Positions 1 through 7,200 of a stretch of DNA of 14,347 bases are shown piece by piece. The position numbers and the translations under genes are program-made. Below the pieces are notes generated by a model. That model saw only the letters and a program-made list of their open reading frames with translations, did no database searches and was not told where the DNA came from. The stretch comes from an uncultured Oscillospiraceae bacterium (GTDB lineage Bacteria; Bacillota; Clostridia; Oscillospirales; Oscillospiraceae). The stretch lies in assembly GCA_958438185.1 (NCBI GenBank), contig CAUBQU010000009.1, positions 1-14,347 of the forward strand, read 5' to 3'. Numbering within the stretch: position 1 is the stretch's first letter; each line of letters begins with the position of its first letter.

Positions 1-55
1 ATGTAAAGGGTAACCGGCGGCAAATTTTTTCAGATTCCACCAGGAGGGCAAAACC

Positions 56-931
56 ATGAAACGGATCTTGACAGTGCAGGATATCTCCTGCGTGGGGAAG
101 TGCTCCCTGACGGTGGCCCTGCCGGTCATCTCCGCCATGGGCGTCGAAGCGGCGGTGCTGCCGACGGCGGTCCTCTCGGCCCACTCCGTCTTCCCGGGCT
201 TCACCTGCAAGGACCTGACGGATCAGATCGCCCCCATCACCCGCCACTGGCGCAGCCAGGGCCTCGGGTTTGACCTAATCTACACCGGCTACCTCAGCTC
301 CTTCGCCCAGATCGACCTCGTCTCGAGCTTGATCGACGACTTCAAGCGCCCGGAGACGCTCGTCTTCGTCGACCCCGCCATGGCGGACAACGGCCGTCTC
401 TACGCCGGGTTCGACGACACCTTTCCCAAGAAAATGGCCAGCCTCTGCGCCAAGGCAGACCTCATCGTTCCCAATATCACGGAAGCCGCACTCCTGACGG
501 GCACGCCCTACCGCCCCCAGCAGGACAGCGCCTACGCCCGGTCCCTGCTGCTGCGCCTGGCGGACCTCGGCGCCCGCGTCAGCGTCCTGACCGGCGTCGA
601 CCTCGGCGACGGCAAGACGGGCATTCTGGGATACGACCGGGCGCAGGATACTTTTTTCTATTATGCCCACGAGAAGGTGGAAACTATGTACCACGGCACC
701 GGGGATATTTTTGCCAGCACCTGCGTCGGGGCCATGGCCCGGGGCCTGGATTGGAAGCAGGCGCTGCGCCTGGCGGCGGATTACACCGCCCAGTGCATCC
801 GCGTGACCCTGGACGACCCGACCCGCCCCTGGTACGGCGTCGACTTCGAGCTGGCCCTGCCGTACCTCATCGACCGCCTGGGCAAAGCCCTGGCCCAGCA
901 AGAAAACCAAGAACAGAAAGAAGTAAAGTAA
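56..931 (+). CDS. pdxY: Pyridoxamine/pyridoxal kinase (B6 salvage)
   Basis: A 291-residue cytoplasmic kinase of the ribokinase-like PfkB/pyridoxal kinase family. The family phosphorylates pyridoxal, pyridoxamine or pyridoxine with ATP, feeding pyridoxal 5'-phosphate salvage. Visible signatures are the N-terminal QDISCVGKCS segment (residues 8-17), typical of PdxK/PdxY; VFVDPAMADNG (103-113); VPNITEA (138-144); and the anion-hole motif GTGD (214-217), whose Asp217 is the expected catalytic base. Length matches the family (about 280-290 residues), so the gene is complete. The ATG is fixed by AGGAGGG at 42-48, seven bases upstream. Only 55 bases lie upstream and no promoter is recognisable there, so transcription probably starts outside the window. 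The last dozen residues are a polar Gln/Glu/Lys tail. PdxK and PdxY cannot be separated with certainty by eye, so the symbol is tentative; the kinase assignment is firm. Confidence 0.93.
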   Translation: MKRILTVQDISCVGKCSLTVALPVISAMGVEAAVLPTAVLSAHSVFPGFTCKDLTDQIAPITRHWRSQGLGFDLIYTGYLSSFAQIDLVSSLIDDFKRPETLVFVDPAMADNGRLYAGFDDTFPKKMASLCAKADLIVPNITEAALLTGTPYRPQQDSAYARSLLLRLADLGARVSVLTGVDLGDGKTGILGYDRAQDTFFYYAHEKVETMYHGTGDIFASTCVGAMARGLDWKQALRLAADYTAQCIRVTLDDPTRPWYGVDFELALPYLIDRLGKALAQQENQEQKEVK

Positions 932-935
932 CCCG

Positions 936-1430
936 ATGAAACAGGAAAACCAGATTGTCTTAGAGACCCCGCGCCTGTGCCTGCGCCCGATGACGGACGC
1001 CGAAGCCCAGGCCCTGCGCGCCCGCACAGGCGATGCAGAGCTCCGCGACGCCTACGCTGAGATGCTGGAGGGCTGCCGGCGCGACCCGGCCCACCGCATC
1101 TGGTACGCCCCGTGGCAGATGACAGCGCGGGCAGGCGGCGCCTTCCTCGGCGACCTCTGCTTCAAAGGCCCCGCCGCCGCAGGCGCCGTCGAGATCGGCT
1201 ACGGCATCCTGCAAGCCTTCGAGGGCCACGGCTACACGACGGAAGCCGTCCGCGCCCTGACCCGCTGGGCCCTGACCCAGCCCGGCGTCACCGCCGTCGA
1301 AGCAGAGACAGACCCGGAAAACCGCGCCTCCCAACGCATCTTGGAAAAATGCGGCTTCACCCCCACCGGCACCCAAGGCAAAGAAGGCCCCCGCTTCCGC
1401 TGCATCGCAGCCCCAAAAACCGCCGAATAA
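936..1430 (+). CDS. GNAT family N-acetyltransferase (RimJ/RimL-like)
   Basis: A 164-residue acetyltransferase of the GNAT superfamily, which moves an acetyl group from acetyl-CoA to an amine. The opening ETPRLCLRPMT (residues 10-20) is the usual first strand of the RimJ/RimL-type subgroup. IGYGILQAFEGHGYTTEAV (87-105) is the acetyl-CoA pyrophosphate-binding motif A with its Q/R-x-x-G-x-G/A-like loop. DPENRASQRILEKCGF (126-141) is the typical motif B helix and strand. The substrate cannot be read from sequence; this subgroup includes ribosomal-protein and small-molecule acetylases. The gene starts 4 bases after the kinase stop with only a weak purine-rich site (AAAGAAG), so translation is probably coupled to the kinase in a two-gene operon. 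Confidence 0.9.
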   Translation: MKQENQIVLETPRLCLRPMTDAEAQALRARTGDAELRDAYAEMLEGCRRDPAHRIWYAPWQMTARAGGAFLGDLCFKGPAAAGAVEIGYGILQAFEGHGYTTEAVRALTRWALTQPGVTAVEAETDPENRASQRILEKCGFTPTGTQGKEGPRFRCIAAPKTAE

Positions 1431-1436
1431 ACCCCC

Positions 1437-1468
1437 AAGCGCCCCCACCAATCCCGGTGAGGGCGCTT
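1437..1468. terminator. Hairpin downstream of GNAT gene
   Basis: Eight paired bases (AAGCGCCC 1437-1444 with GGGCGCTT 1461-1468), one C/A mismatch, then CACC/GGTG closing a 6-base loop. It begins 7 bases after the acetyltransferase stop. The following bases (CTAGTTAT) are not a clean U-tract, so it may be a weak terminator or an mRNA-end stabiliser. Reading leftwards, a T7 run lies before the stem, not after it. Confidence 0.5.
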
Positions 1469-1483
1469 CTAGTTATCAAATAA

Positions 1484-1750
1484 AAAAAGCTTCGCAGAAT
1501 TTGCGCCCGCAGGCGCAAACAAAGTCAAAATCATTTTTGGCGGCGGCGTGTACGTCGACAAAAATTCTTTACGCCCTGCAAGTGTGGAATTTCTGTGCCT
1601 TCGGCACAGAAATTATGCGCGCAGCAGGGTGCAACTCCCTATGCGGACAAGTCCGCATAGGGAGAGGGGGCGTAAGCCCCCTTTCAAACGAGAGCCCAGC
1701 GCAGCGGGTCTCGTTTGAGAGCTTGTCAAAAACACTTTTTTGACAAGCTC
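1484..1750. repeat. Hairpin-rich intergenic element
   Basis: This 267-bp convergent intergenic stretch is almost wholly made of strong inverted repeats. They are TTTGCGCC/GGCGCAAA (1500-1519); a 12-bp perfect stem with a UUCG-type cap (1588-1614), itself enclosed by an 8-bp outer stem CGCCCTGC/GCAGGGTG (1572-1579 with 1624-1631); a 14-bp perfect stem (1635-1664); GGGGGC-GTAA-GCCCCC with a GNRA-type loop (1666-1681); TCAAACGAGA/TCTCGTTTGA plus CCC/GGG (1684-1718); and a 14-bp perfect stem (1719-1750). The + strand is open as an 80-codon TTG-started frame, but it has no Shine-Dalgarno site and mirrors the hairpins, so I treat it as non-coding. Density and perfection suggest a composite mobile/repetitive element, or a structured RNA. 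One copy is seen here, so multiplicity in the genome is inferred. Confidence 0.55.
1719..1750. terminator. Bidirectional intrinsic terminator between convergent operons
   Basis: A perfect 14-bp stem (1719-1732 with 1737-1750) with a CACT loop and five A:T pairs next to the loop. It lies between the + strand kinase/acetyltransferase pair and the - strand hydrolase/methyltransferase operon. The methyltransferase stop codon (1726-1728) lies inside the stem, so the hairpin is part of that coding sequence. No extended U-tract follows on either side, so efficiency is uncertain. Confidence 0.6.
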
Positions 1751-2349
1751 ACGCGCACTAACGCTGCTACCGCGCAAGGGATCCGCCCCGCGCAGAGCGT
1801 ATACCGCGCGTCCGGATACCCGGCGCGTTCGAAAAACTGCCGGTAGCTCTCCAGGGTGAATTCCCGCTTGAAATCCGCCCCGGCTTTGCCGATGGCGCCG
1901 GAGACCCGGTTCGTCTTCCCCTGGGCCGTCCGGTTTAGGTAAGTCGGAATGATGATCTTCCCGCCGGGCTTGCAGACCCGCGCCAGCTCCCGCAGCGCCT
2001 GCAGCGGCTCGTCCAGCAGATGGATGACATTCGCGGCGACGACGGCGTCAAACTGCGCGTCGGGGTAGGGAAGCTGCAGGATATTCGCCTGCGCAAAGCG
2101 CAAATTGGGAAAGTGTCCGTATTTCTTCTCCGCCCGCCGCAGCATCTTGGCGGAAAAATCCGTGGCAAGCAGACTCTTGCACCGGGGGGCGATGACGCGG
2201 GTCAAAAGCCCCGTTCCGCAGGCGCACTCTAAGACATCGTCCGCCGGCCCGATCAGCTCCGCCACCGCCGCGCAAAGCGCCCGGTTCGCCTTCCGGTTGA
2301 TGCCCTCTGCAAAAAGATCATAGGCCCATGCGACCCGGTCCCAAAACAT
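1726..2349 (-). CDS. Class I SAM-dependent methyltransferase
   Basis: A 207-residue Rossmann-fold methyltransferase of the UbiE/type 11 kind, transferring a methyl group from S-adenosylmethionine to an unknown, probably small-molecule, acceptor. Visible motifs are motif I LECACGTGLLT (residues 40-50), which binds SAM; the acidic strand end ATDFSAKML (62-70), whose Asp contacts the ribose; the motif around FDAVVAANVIHLLDEP (100-115); and the post-motif LARVCKPGGKIIIPTYL (122-138). The ATG is fixed by AAGGAGGG seven bases upstream, which overlaps the stop codon of the preceding hydrolase. It is the last gene of a three-gene - strand operon. The final residues VSLSKKCF are encoded by the terminator hairpin, so the native C-terminus may have been replaced when that element arrived. 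Confidence 0.9.
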   Translation of the reverse strand: MFWDRVAWAYDLFAEGINRKANRALCAAVAELIGPADDVLECACGTGLLTRVIAPRCKSLLATDFSAKMLRRAEKKYGHFPNLRFAQANILQLPYPDAQFDAVVAANVIHLLDEPLQALRELARVCKPGGKIIIPTYLNRTAQGKTNRVSGAIGKAGADFKREFTLESYRQFFERAGYPDARYTLCAGRIPCAVAALVRVSLSKKCF

Positions 2350-2361
2350 CGTCAGCCCTCC

Positions 2362-3114
2362 TTATTCCTGCGTCACATACGCTTTCAGCATGGCGGCATA
2401 GCGTTCCGAGTCCTTGCTCATTCGCCCGCAGTGGGCATAGCCGGGCCAGATTTTCAGCTGCGCCCCGGGGTATTTGGCGGGGAGCAGCTTTTTGCACGCC
2501 TTCAGATCCGAATCCGTTTCGCCGTAGGCGAACACGCAGCGCTGCTGCAGCTGTGCCGTCAGCTCCGGCAGCTGGACATAGCCGCAGTCGTGAATGATGC
2601 TGCGGATGCTTTCCTCGTTCATGGCGATAAACCGCTTTGCCATCGCCGGACCGGCGACGTCGCCGTAAATGGCGGACATCTTCCGCTTTGAGAGCGCCGG
2701 GTCCTTCACCGCCTTGCGGTGCTTGGCGAGGAAGACCCGCGTCAGCACAAAGCAGAGCAGGGGAGCCCGCTCATAAAAGCTGACGCCCTCGAAAAAAACA
2801 TGGTCAAAGGTCAGGTCCTCGTAGCCCAGCAGGGCAAACAGCACCACGCCCCCCAGGGAAGCGCCAAAGGCCAGCTGCAGGTGCGTGCAGCCCCGGGCCA
2901 CCAGGTGATCGTGGATCGCCTTGGCCTCCGCCTGGGCGCTGTGATAGGTCTGCGTGCAGGCCGCGCCATGGGCAGAGAGGTCCGGGATAAAGCAGTGGAC
3001 GTCCCCGCCCCAGTAGCTTGTCACGCACTGTTCCAGCCCCTCGGCGGAGGAGAGCATCGGGTGGATCAGCAGCGCCGCCTTAGCAGCGCCTTCGTTCCGT
3101 TCGATCATTTTCAT
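2362..3114 (-). CDS. Alpha/beta hydrolase (intact catalytic serine)
   Basis: A 250-residue cytoplasmic alpha/beta hydrolase with no signal peptide. The nucleophile elbow is FGASLGG (residues 83-89), with Ser86 in the G-x-S-x-G position. YGETDSD (197-203) supplies the likely acid (Asp201 or Asp203), and GYAHCG (225-230) the catalytic His228. This is the usual order. The cap region after residue 110 is a good match in spacing to the upstream gene's product, so the two are paralogues. The start follows AGGAGG eight bases upstream, embedded in the end of the first hydrolase gene, and only three bases separate the two frames. A second ATG at codon 3 is possible. Esterase, lipase and thioesterase activity are equally open from sequence. 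Confidence 0.85.
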   Translation of the reverse strand: MKMIERNEGAAKAALLIHPMLSSAEGLEQCVTSYWGGDVHCFIPDLSAHGAACTQTYHSAQAEAKAIHDHLVARGCTHLQLAFGASLGGVVLFALLGYEDLTFDHVFFEGVSFYERAPLLCFVLTRVFLAKHRKAVKDPALSKRKMSAIYGDVAGPAMAKRFIAMNEESIRSIIHDCGYVQLPELTAQLQQRCVFAYGETDSDLKACKKLLPAKYPGAQLKIWPGYAHCGRMSKDSERYAAMLKAYVTQE

Positions 3115-3117
3115 GGG

Positions 3118-3909
3118 TCAAGCCTCCTGTTCCGTGTGCCCAAGCAAAAATTTCTCCGCATACCGGCAAAATGCCTCGGGGTGGACCATAACCAGCTCCG
3201 CGTGGGCCATCTTCGGGATGCCGTGGATGCGGATGTGGGGGAAATAGCGCTTGATAAAGCGGATATTGCCCCGGCGGTCCTTCTTCTCGTCGTCGCCGTA
3301 CCAGTAGGTGAGCTTCGTCGCCATCGCAGCAGGCTGCGGCGGCAGCGCGTAATTGTTGCCGGACCAGAAGATATTGCGGATCGTCCGGTCCGAGTAGGTT
3401 CGCAGGTACTGGGCGATGGCGTCGTATTCCTTTTTGGCGTCCTGCCACGGGAGGGTGAACCGCTCCGGCGGGAACGCCGCCTCCAAGACCTTCCGGCTGC
3501 GGGCGACCAGCTTGAAGCCCAGGATATCCCGCGCCAGCGTCAGCTTCCGCACGAAAAACGGCCGCTGGTACGGCGTGATCCCGCCGTCGATGATCGCCCG
3601 GCCGATGGGCAGCTGCCCCAGGGCCAGCAGACGGGTCAGGCACGCGCCGCCCAGGGCGCAGCCATAGGCCGCGCCCAGCCGGGTCACGCCGCGGCGCTTT
3701 AATGCCGCCGTCACCTCGTCCACCGTCTGCTCCACGGAGGTAAAATCCCCCGGGTCCTTCGGGTCGTGCCCGTCGTAGACGACCTGGAAGACATGCCACT
3801 GCTTCGAAAGCAGCGCCACCGTCTGCGCAAAGGCCCAGACCGGCTCCGCCGTGCAAGGGAGAAACAGCAGCGTCCGCGCCTGCGCCTGCCCATATTCCAA
3901 GATCTGCAT
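3118..3909 (-). CDS. Alpha/beta hydrolase paralogue lacking the nucleophile serine
   Basis: A 263-residue alpha/beta hydrolase-fold protein, first gene of the - strand operon. Aligned by eye with the next gene product, the elbow reads YGCALGG (residues 82-88) where the partner has FGASLGG: alanine (GCC codon) replaces the serine and a cysteine sits just before it. The acid region YGDDEKKD (204-211) and the His region MAHAE (234-238, His236) remain. It is therefore probably a catalytically inactive partner or binding protein, unless Cys84 has taken over. The ATG at 3909 is preferred over the upstream in-frame TTG at 3924 because GGAGG at 3918-3922 lies eight bases before it. Transcription probably begins at the promoter at 4112-4140. 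Confidence 0.85.
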   Translation of the reverse strand: MQILEYGQAQARTLLFLPCTAEPVWAFAQTVALLSKQWHVFQVVYDGHDPKDPGDFTSVEQTVDEVTAALKRRGVTRLGAAYGCALGGACLTRLLALGQLPIGRAIIDGGITPYQRPFFVRKLTLARDILGFKLVARSRKVLEAAFPPERFTLPWQDAKKEYDAIAQYLRTYSDRTIRNIFWSGNNYALPPQPAAMATKLTYWYGDDEKKDRRGNIRFIKRYFPHIRIHGIPKMAHAELVMVHPEAFCRYAEKFLLGHTEQEA

Positions 3910-3995
3910 CGTTCCCACCTCCAAAATGCGGCCCCAAAACCGACCGGCCGCCGCAAATTGGGCCGCCCGCCGCGGCGCTGCGCAAAAGCAGCAAG

Positions 3996-4015
3996 TGGTT
4001 AGAGCATGCTAACTA
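3996..4015. promoter_or_regulatory. Operator-like dyad in hydrolase operon leader
   Basis: Two 7-base arms, TGGTTAG (3996-4002) and CTAACTA (4009-4015), with one mismatch, flank a 6-base spacer; GCATGC is also a nested palindrome. The size and AT-rich arms resemble TetR-type operators, but no regulator gene is in the window. It lies about 90-110 bases inside the predicted leader, so it would act as a roadblock, serve an unseen internal promoter, or be coincidence. Confidence 0.3.
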
Positions 4016-4025
4016 CCCGGCGTAG

Positions 4026-4046
4026 AAAAAACCGCCTCTTCGCGGC
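4026..4046 (-). terminator. Weak attenuator-like hairpin in hydrolase leader
   Basis: On the - strand GCCGC (4046-4042) pairs with GCGGT (4035-4031, one G-U pair) around a GAAGAG loop and is followed directly by five more T (4030-4026). The layout is that of an intrinsic terminator inside the untranslated leader, but a 5-bp stem is short. Alternative pairings with the GC-rich flanks were not worked out. Confidence 0.25.
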
Positions 4047-4111
4047 CTTTCGCAGCGCCCAAACCGTTTGCGCCCCGCGCCCGGGCCAATTTCCGGCCCT
4101 TCTTTTCTTCT

Positions 4112-4140
4112 ATGGTAGCAAACCCGCCCTCCCTTGTCAA
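4112..4140 (-). promoter_or_regulatory. Sigma-A-type promoter of the hydrolase/methyltransferase operon
   Basis: On the - strand a perfect -35 TTGACA (4140-4135) is followed after 17 bases by TACCAT (4117-4112), matching four of six -10 bases. A start near 4105 would leave a leader of about 195 nt before the first hydrolase ATG. The position between the terminator at 4195-4246 and the operon fits. Confidence 0.6.
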
Positions 4141-4194
4141 GCCGCCGCCTGCAATTCTTTTCCCGCTTCCCAAACCGGCCGCTCCAGCCCACGA

Positions 4195-4246
4195 AAACAG
4201 CGCAGCGTCAGGGCCAAAGCCCGTCGGCTGCGCTGTTTGCTTTTTT
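4195..4246. terminator. Intrinsic terminator after the giant surface gene
   Basis: A perfect 12-bp stem, AAACAGCGCAGC (4195-4206) with GCTGCGCTGTTT (4227-4238), encloses a smaller GGGC/GCCC hairpin (4211-4222). It lies about 50 bases beyond the stop of the giant - strand gene. In that direction the stem ends in TGTTTTC, a modest U-tract. The rightward direction has the better tract (TTTTTT at 4241-4246), so it may work both ways. Confidence 0.65.
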
Positions 4247-4285
4247 ATGTTTTTATGCTAGGGGAGGGTCGCCGCCCGCGCTCGG

Positions 4286-7200
4286 TCACGCTTGAAAGCG
4301 CCAGAGGAACGTGACGATCTGCGCCCGGGTGCAGCTAGCGTCGGGGCGGAACGCATCTGCGCTGGTCCCGGCGGCAATGCCGCGCTGGAATGCCCACAGG
4401 ACGGCGTCTGCATAGTAGCTGCCCGCGGGGACATCGGCAAAGGGCATCGCGCCTGCATCCGGCGCCGGTCTGCCCGCCGCGCGCCACAGGAAGGCCATGG
4501 CGTGGGCTCTTGTGCAGCTGGCGTCGGGGGAGAAATGGGTCGCGTCCGTCCCGGCGACGATGCCGCTTTCGACGGCCCACAAGATGGCGTCCGCATAATA
4601 GCTGCCCGCGGGGACATCGACAAAGGGCATCGCGTCCGTCTTCGCGGCGGGCCGCCCGGCGGCGCGCCAGAGGAACGTCACGGCCTGGGCTCTTGTGCAG
4701 CTGCCGTCAGGGGAGAAGTGGGTCTCGTCCGTCCCGGTGGCGATGTCGTTCCCTGCCGCCCAGGTCACGGCGTCTTCATAATAGCTGCCTGCGGGGACGT
4801 CGATGAATCCGCCCCGCGCCTTGGCAAAGACGGCTTCGATGCTGTGCCCCGTCCGGACGTTTTCAAACGTATAAGCATCCACTGCGCCGATATTCTCCCC
4901 ATCGACCAGGACGCGGAGGATGACATATCCCGCGTCCGGCGTGATGGTAAAGCTACGGTCCTCGCCCGCGGGGACGATGATGTTGCCCGCAGGCGAGATG
5001 CTGCCGCCGCTGCCCGCCGCCGCCCGGATGGTGCAGCTGGGCTGCAGGACGAGCGTGCCTGTCAGGGCCGTATAGTTGCCGTCGTCCGGGGTGAAGCGCC
5101 AGGTGTAGCGCTGGCCCGCTGCGACGGGGGTGCTCCCCGGCAGGGCCTGCCCGGCGTCGTCGATCCATTCGAGCTTGCCGCTGCCCGGCTGCAGGGTACT
5201 GCCCGCCAGGGTGAGGGCGGCGTCGGCAAGGGTCTTGCCGTCTTCTGTGAGAATGGTGTACTGGGGCGCGCCGGTGGGCGTCGCCGGGGTGATGGTCAGG
5301 ACGAAGGGGGCGCTTTCCGCGTCGTTAAACTCGTCGTCTCCCGCCTTGGCCGCGATGACGCTGACGGTCCCGACCCGCACCGGTGTCAAAACGCCGGTCG
5401 CCGGGTCAATGCTTGCCTCGCCCGACGCATTTTCCACCCGGTAGCTTACCGCGCCGGTGCCGCTGCCGCCGGTGAGGCCCAGGGCCACGGTCTGGCCGTA
5501 GATCGCGGCGCTCGGCCCGGTGACGGTCAGCGCCGCCTGGTCGTCCTTCGCCGTCAGGCAGATGCGCAGGGTGATGGTGAAGTCCTCATAATTCTGGCAG
5601 GAAGCCGTGAGGGTGAGGGTGACGGTATCGCCCGCCTGGCCGCCGGAGATGGCGTAGCGCAGGTTCCCGGCAGCGTCCATTTCCAGCTTGCTAAGCTGGG
5701 CGGCAGAGCCTTCGCTGACGCTGGACGCGCTGGTATAGCGCCAGGTCTGGCCGCCCGGCAGCTTGGACCAATCCGGCGTGTAGACCTGCTCCTTGCGGTT
5801 TGTGTACTTCTGGGAAAGGGCCGCCTCGCCGAGGCTGCCGCCGCTGGCCTTTTGCACCAGGAGCGGGAGCTTGATGTCCGTCACCGTCTTGTAATTGACG
5901 GTGTCCTCCGGCGTGAACTGCGCCAGGAAGGTCTTGGCCGCCGCGTCGCCGACGGGCTGGGTCTCGTCCATCCAGCTCCAGCCGCTGGGCAGGCGCACCG
6001 CCGCCAGTGTCTGGCCATAAATTGCCGTCAGGCCGGTGGGGGCCGCGTAGGCAGGCGTCGCCTGGGTGATGCTCGCGCCGGGGATGGTCAGGACTTCCAA
6101 CGATGCCAGCCGGTAGTTGCCCTGGGTGATGGCGTCCGGCGTGAAGGTGATGGTGTTTGCCTCGCCCACATTGGCGCTGTTGTAGGAAGCCGTGCCGGTG
6201 ATGGCCAGGGCATCCTGCCCCACAAGGGCGCCGGGCTTTGCGGCGACGGTGATCCCATTTGCCGCCCGCGTGCCGTCGTAGACCTTGGTGATGGCCCCAC
6301 CGGTCATCACAAGATCGCTGCTGCGCAGCGTCTTGGGCTGGACGGTCAGCGTGCAATGGGCCGTGGCTTCCAGATAGTCCGCCGTGCTGGACGCCGTGGC
6401 GGTGAGGATGGTCTCGCCCGCCTTCAAAATGTGGACCTTGCCCGCGCCGTCCACCGTGGCGACAGCCGGGTCACTGCTGGTGTACGTCACGGTGCTGCCC
6501 TCCGCCGCCCCCGTCGCCGGGAGGGAGAAGTCGGCGTCGCCATAGGTCGCGGTCTTGGCGTCCGCGGCAAACTGGAAGCCGCTCTGGGCGAGCTTTTCCA
6601 GCACGGTATAAGTGCCTTCGATAAAGGTGATGGCGTAGTCATCGCCCAGCGCCAGCGTGCCCTGGCCAATGGCATAGGTCCCGGGCTTGCTGCGGTCCGC
6701 CGCGCTTGTAAGCGCGCCGGTAAAGGCGTCGCCCGCAAAGAGGGCGGGGGTGCAGATGTAGGTCAGGTCCTGCAGCGGCTGGCCGACGCGGGAGGTCTTA
6801 TTCTCCGCCGTGACGGTGACCTGCGCCGGTGCGATGGTCACCTGGAACTGCTGCATGGCCGTGTCGTTGTGGTTGCTGTCCCCGGCGACCTTGTAATAGA
6901 CGGTGTAGCGCCCCGCGTGCTTTTCGGTGGGGAGCGCGGAGGTCCATGTTCCGCCGGTGCTGTATTGCATCGCGCCGCCCGTGGCCGTGCCCGCCGTGAT
7001 GAGGGCCTGGGCTTCGCCGTTGTAGGTCAGCGTCCGCGCCGCCGGTGCGTCCAGGACCGCGGCGTTTGCCTTGACGATGGCAAACATCCGGTGGCCGGAG
7101 ACCACATAGTTGCCGCCGTCGCGGTCCTTGATCGTCACCGTGGCGGGGCCTGCGTTGATATTGTCCGCGAAGATGACCTGGTACTCGCTGGCGGGGATGG

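Noticed and set aside
1..55. Possible end of an upstream gene or riboswitch at the left edge
   Set aside because: Only 55 bases are available; apart from the kinase ribosome binding site nothing could be recognised.
1501..1743. 80-codon + strand frame across the hairpin cluster
   Set aside because: It begins with TTG, has no Shine-Dalgarno site, and its sequence follows the inverted repeats. It is more likely an element kept open by chance than a protein.
3998..4009. Shared GTTAGAG and GCATG words between the hydrolase leader and the surface-gene leader
   Set aside because: The words occur in different order and spacing, so a common regulator is not supported by this alone.
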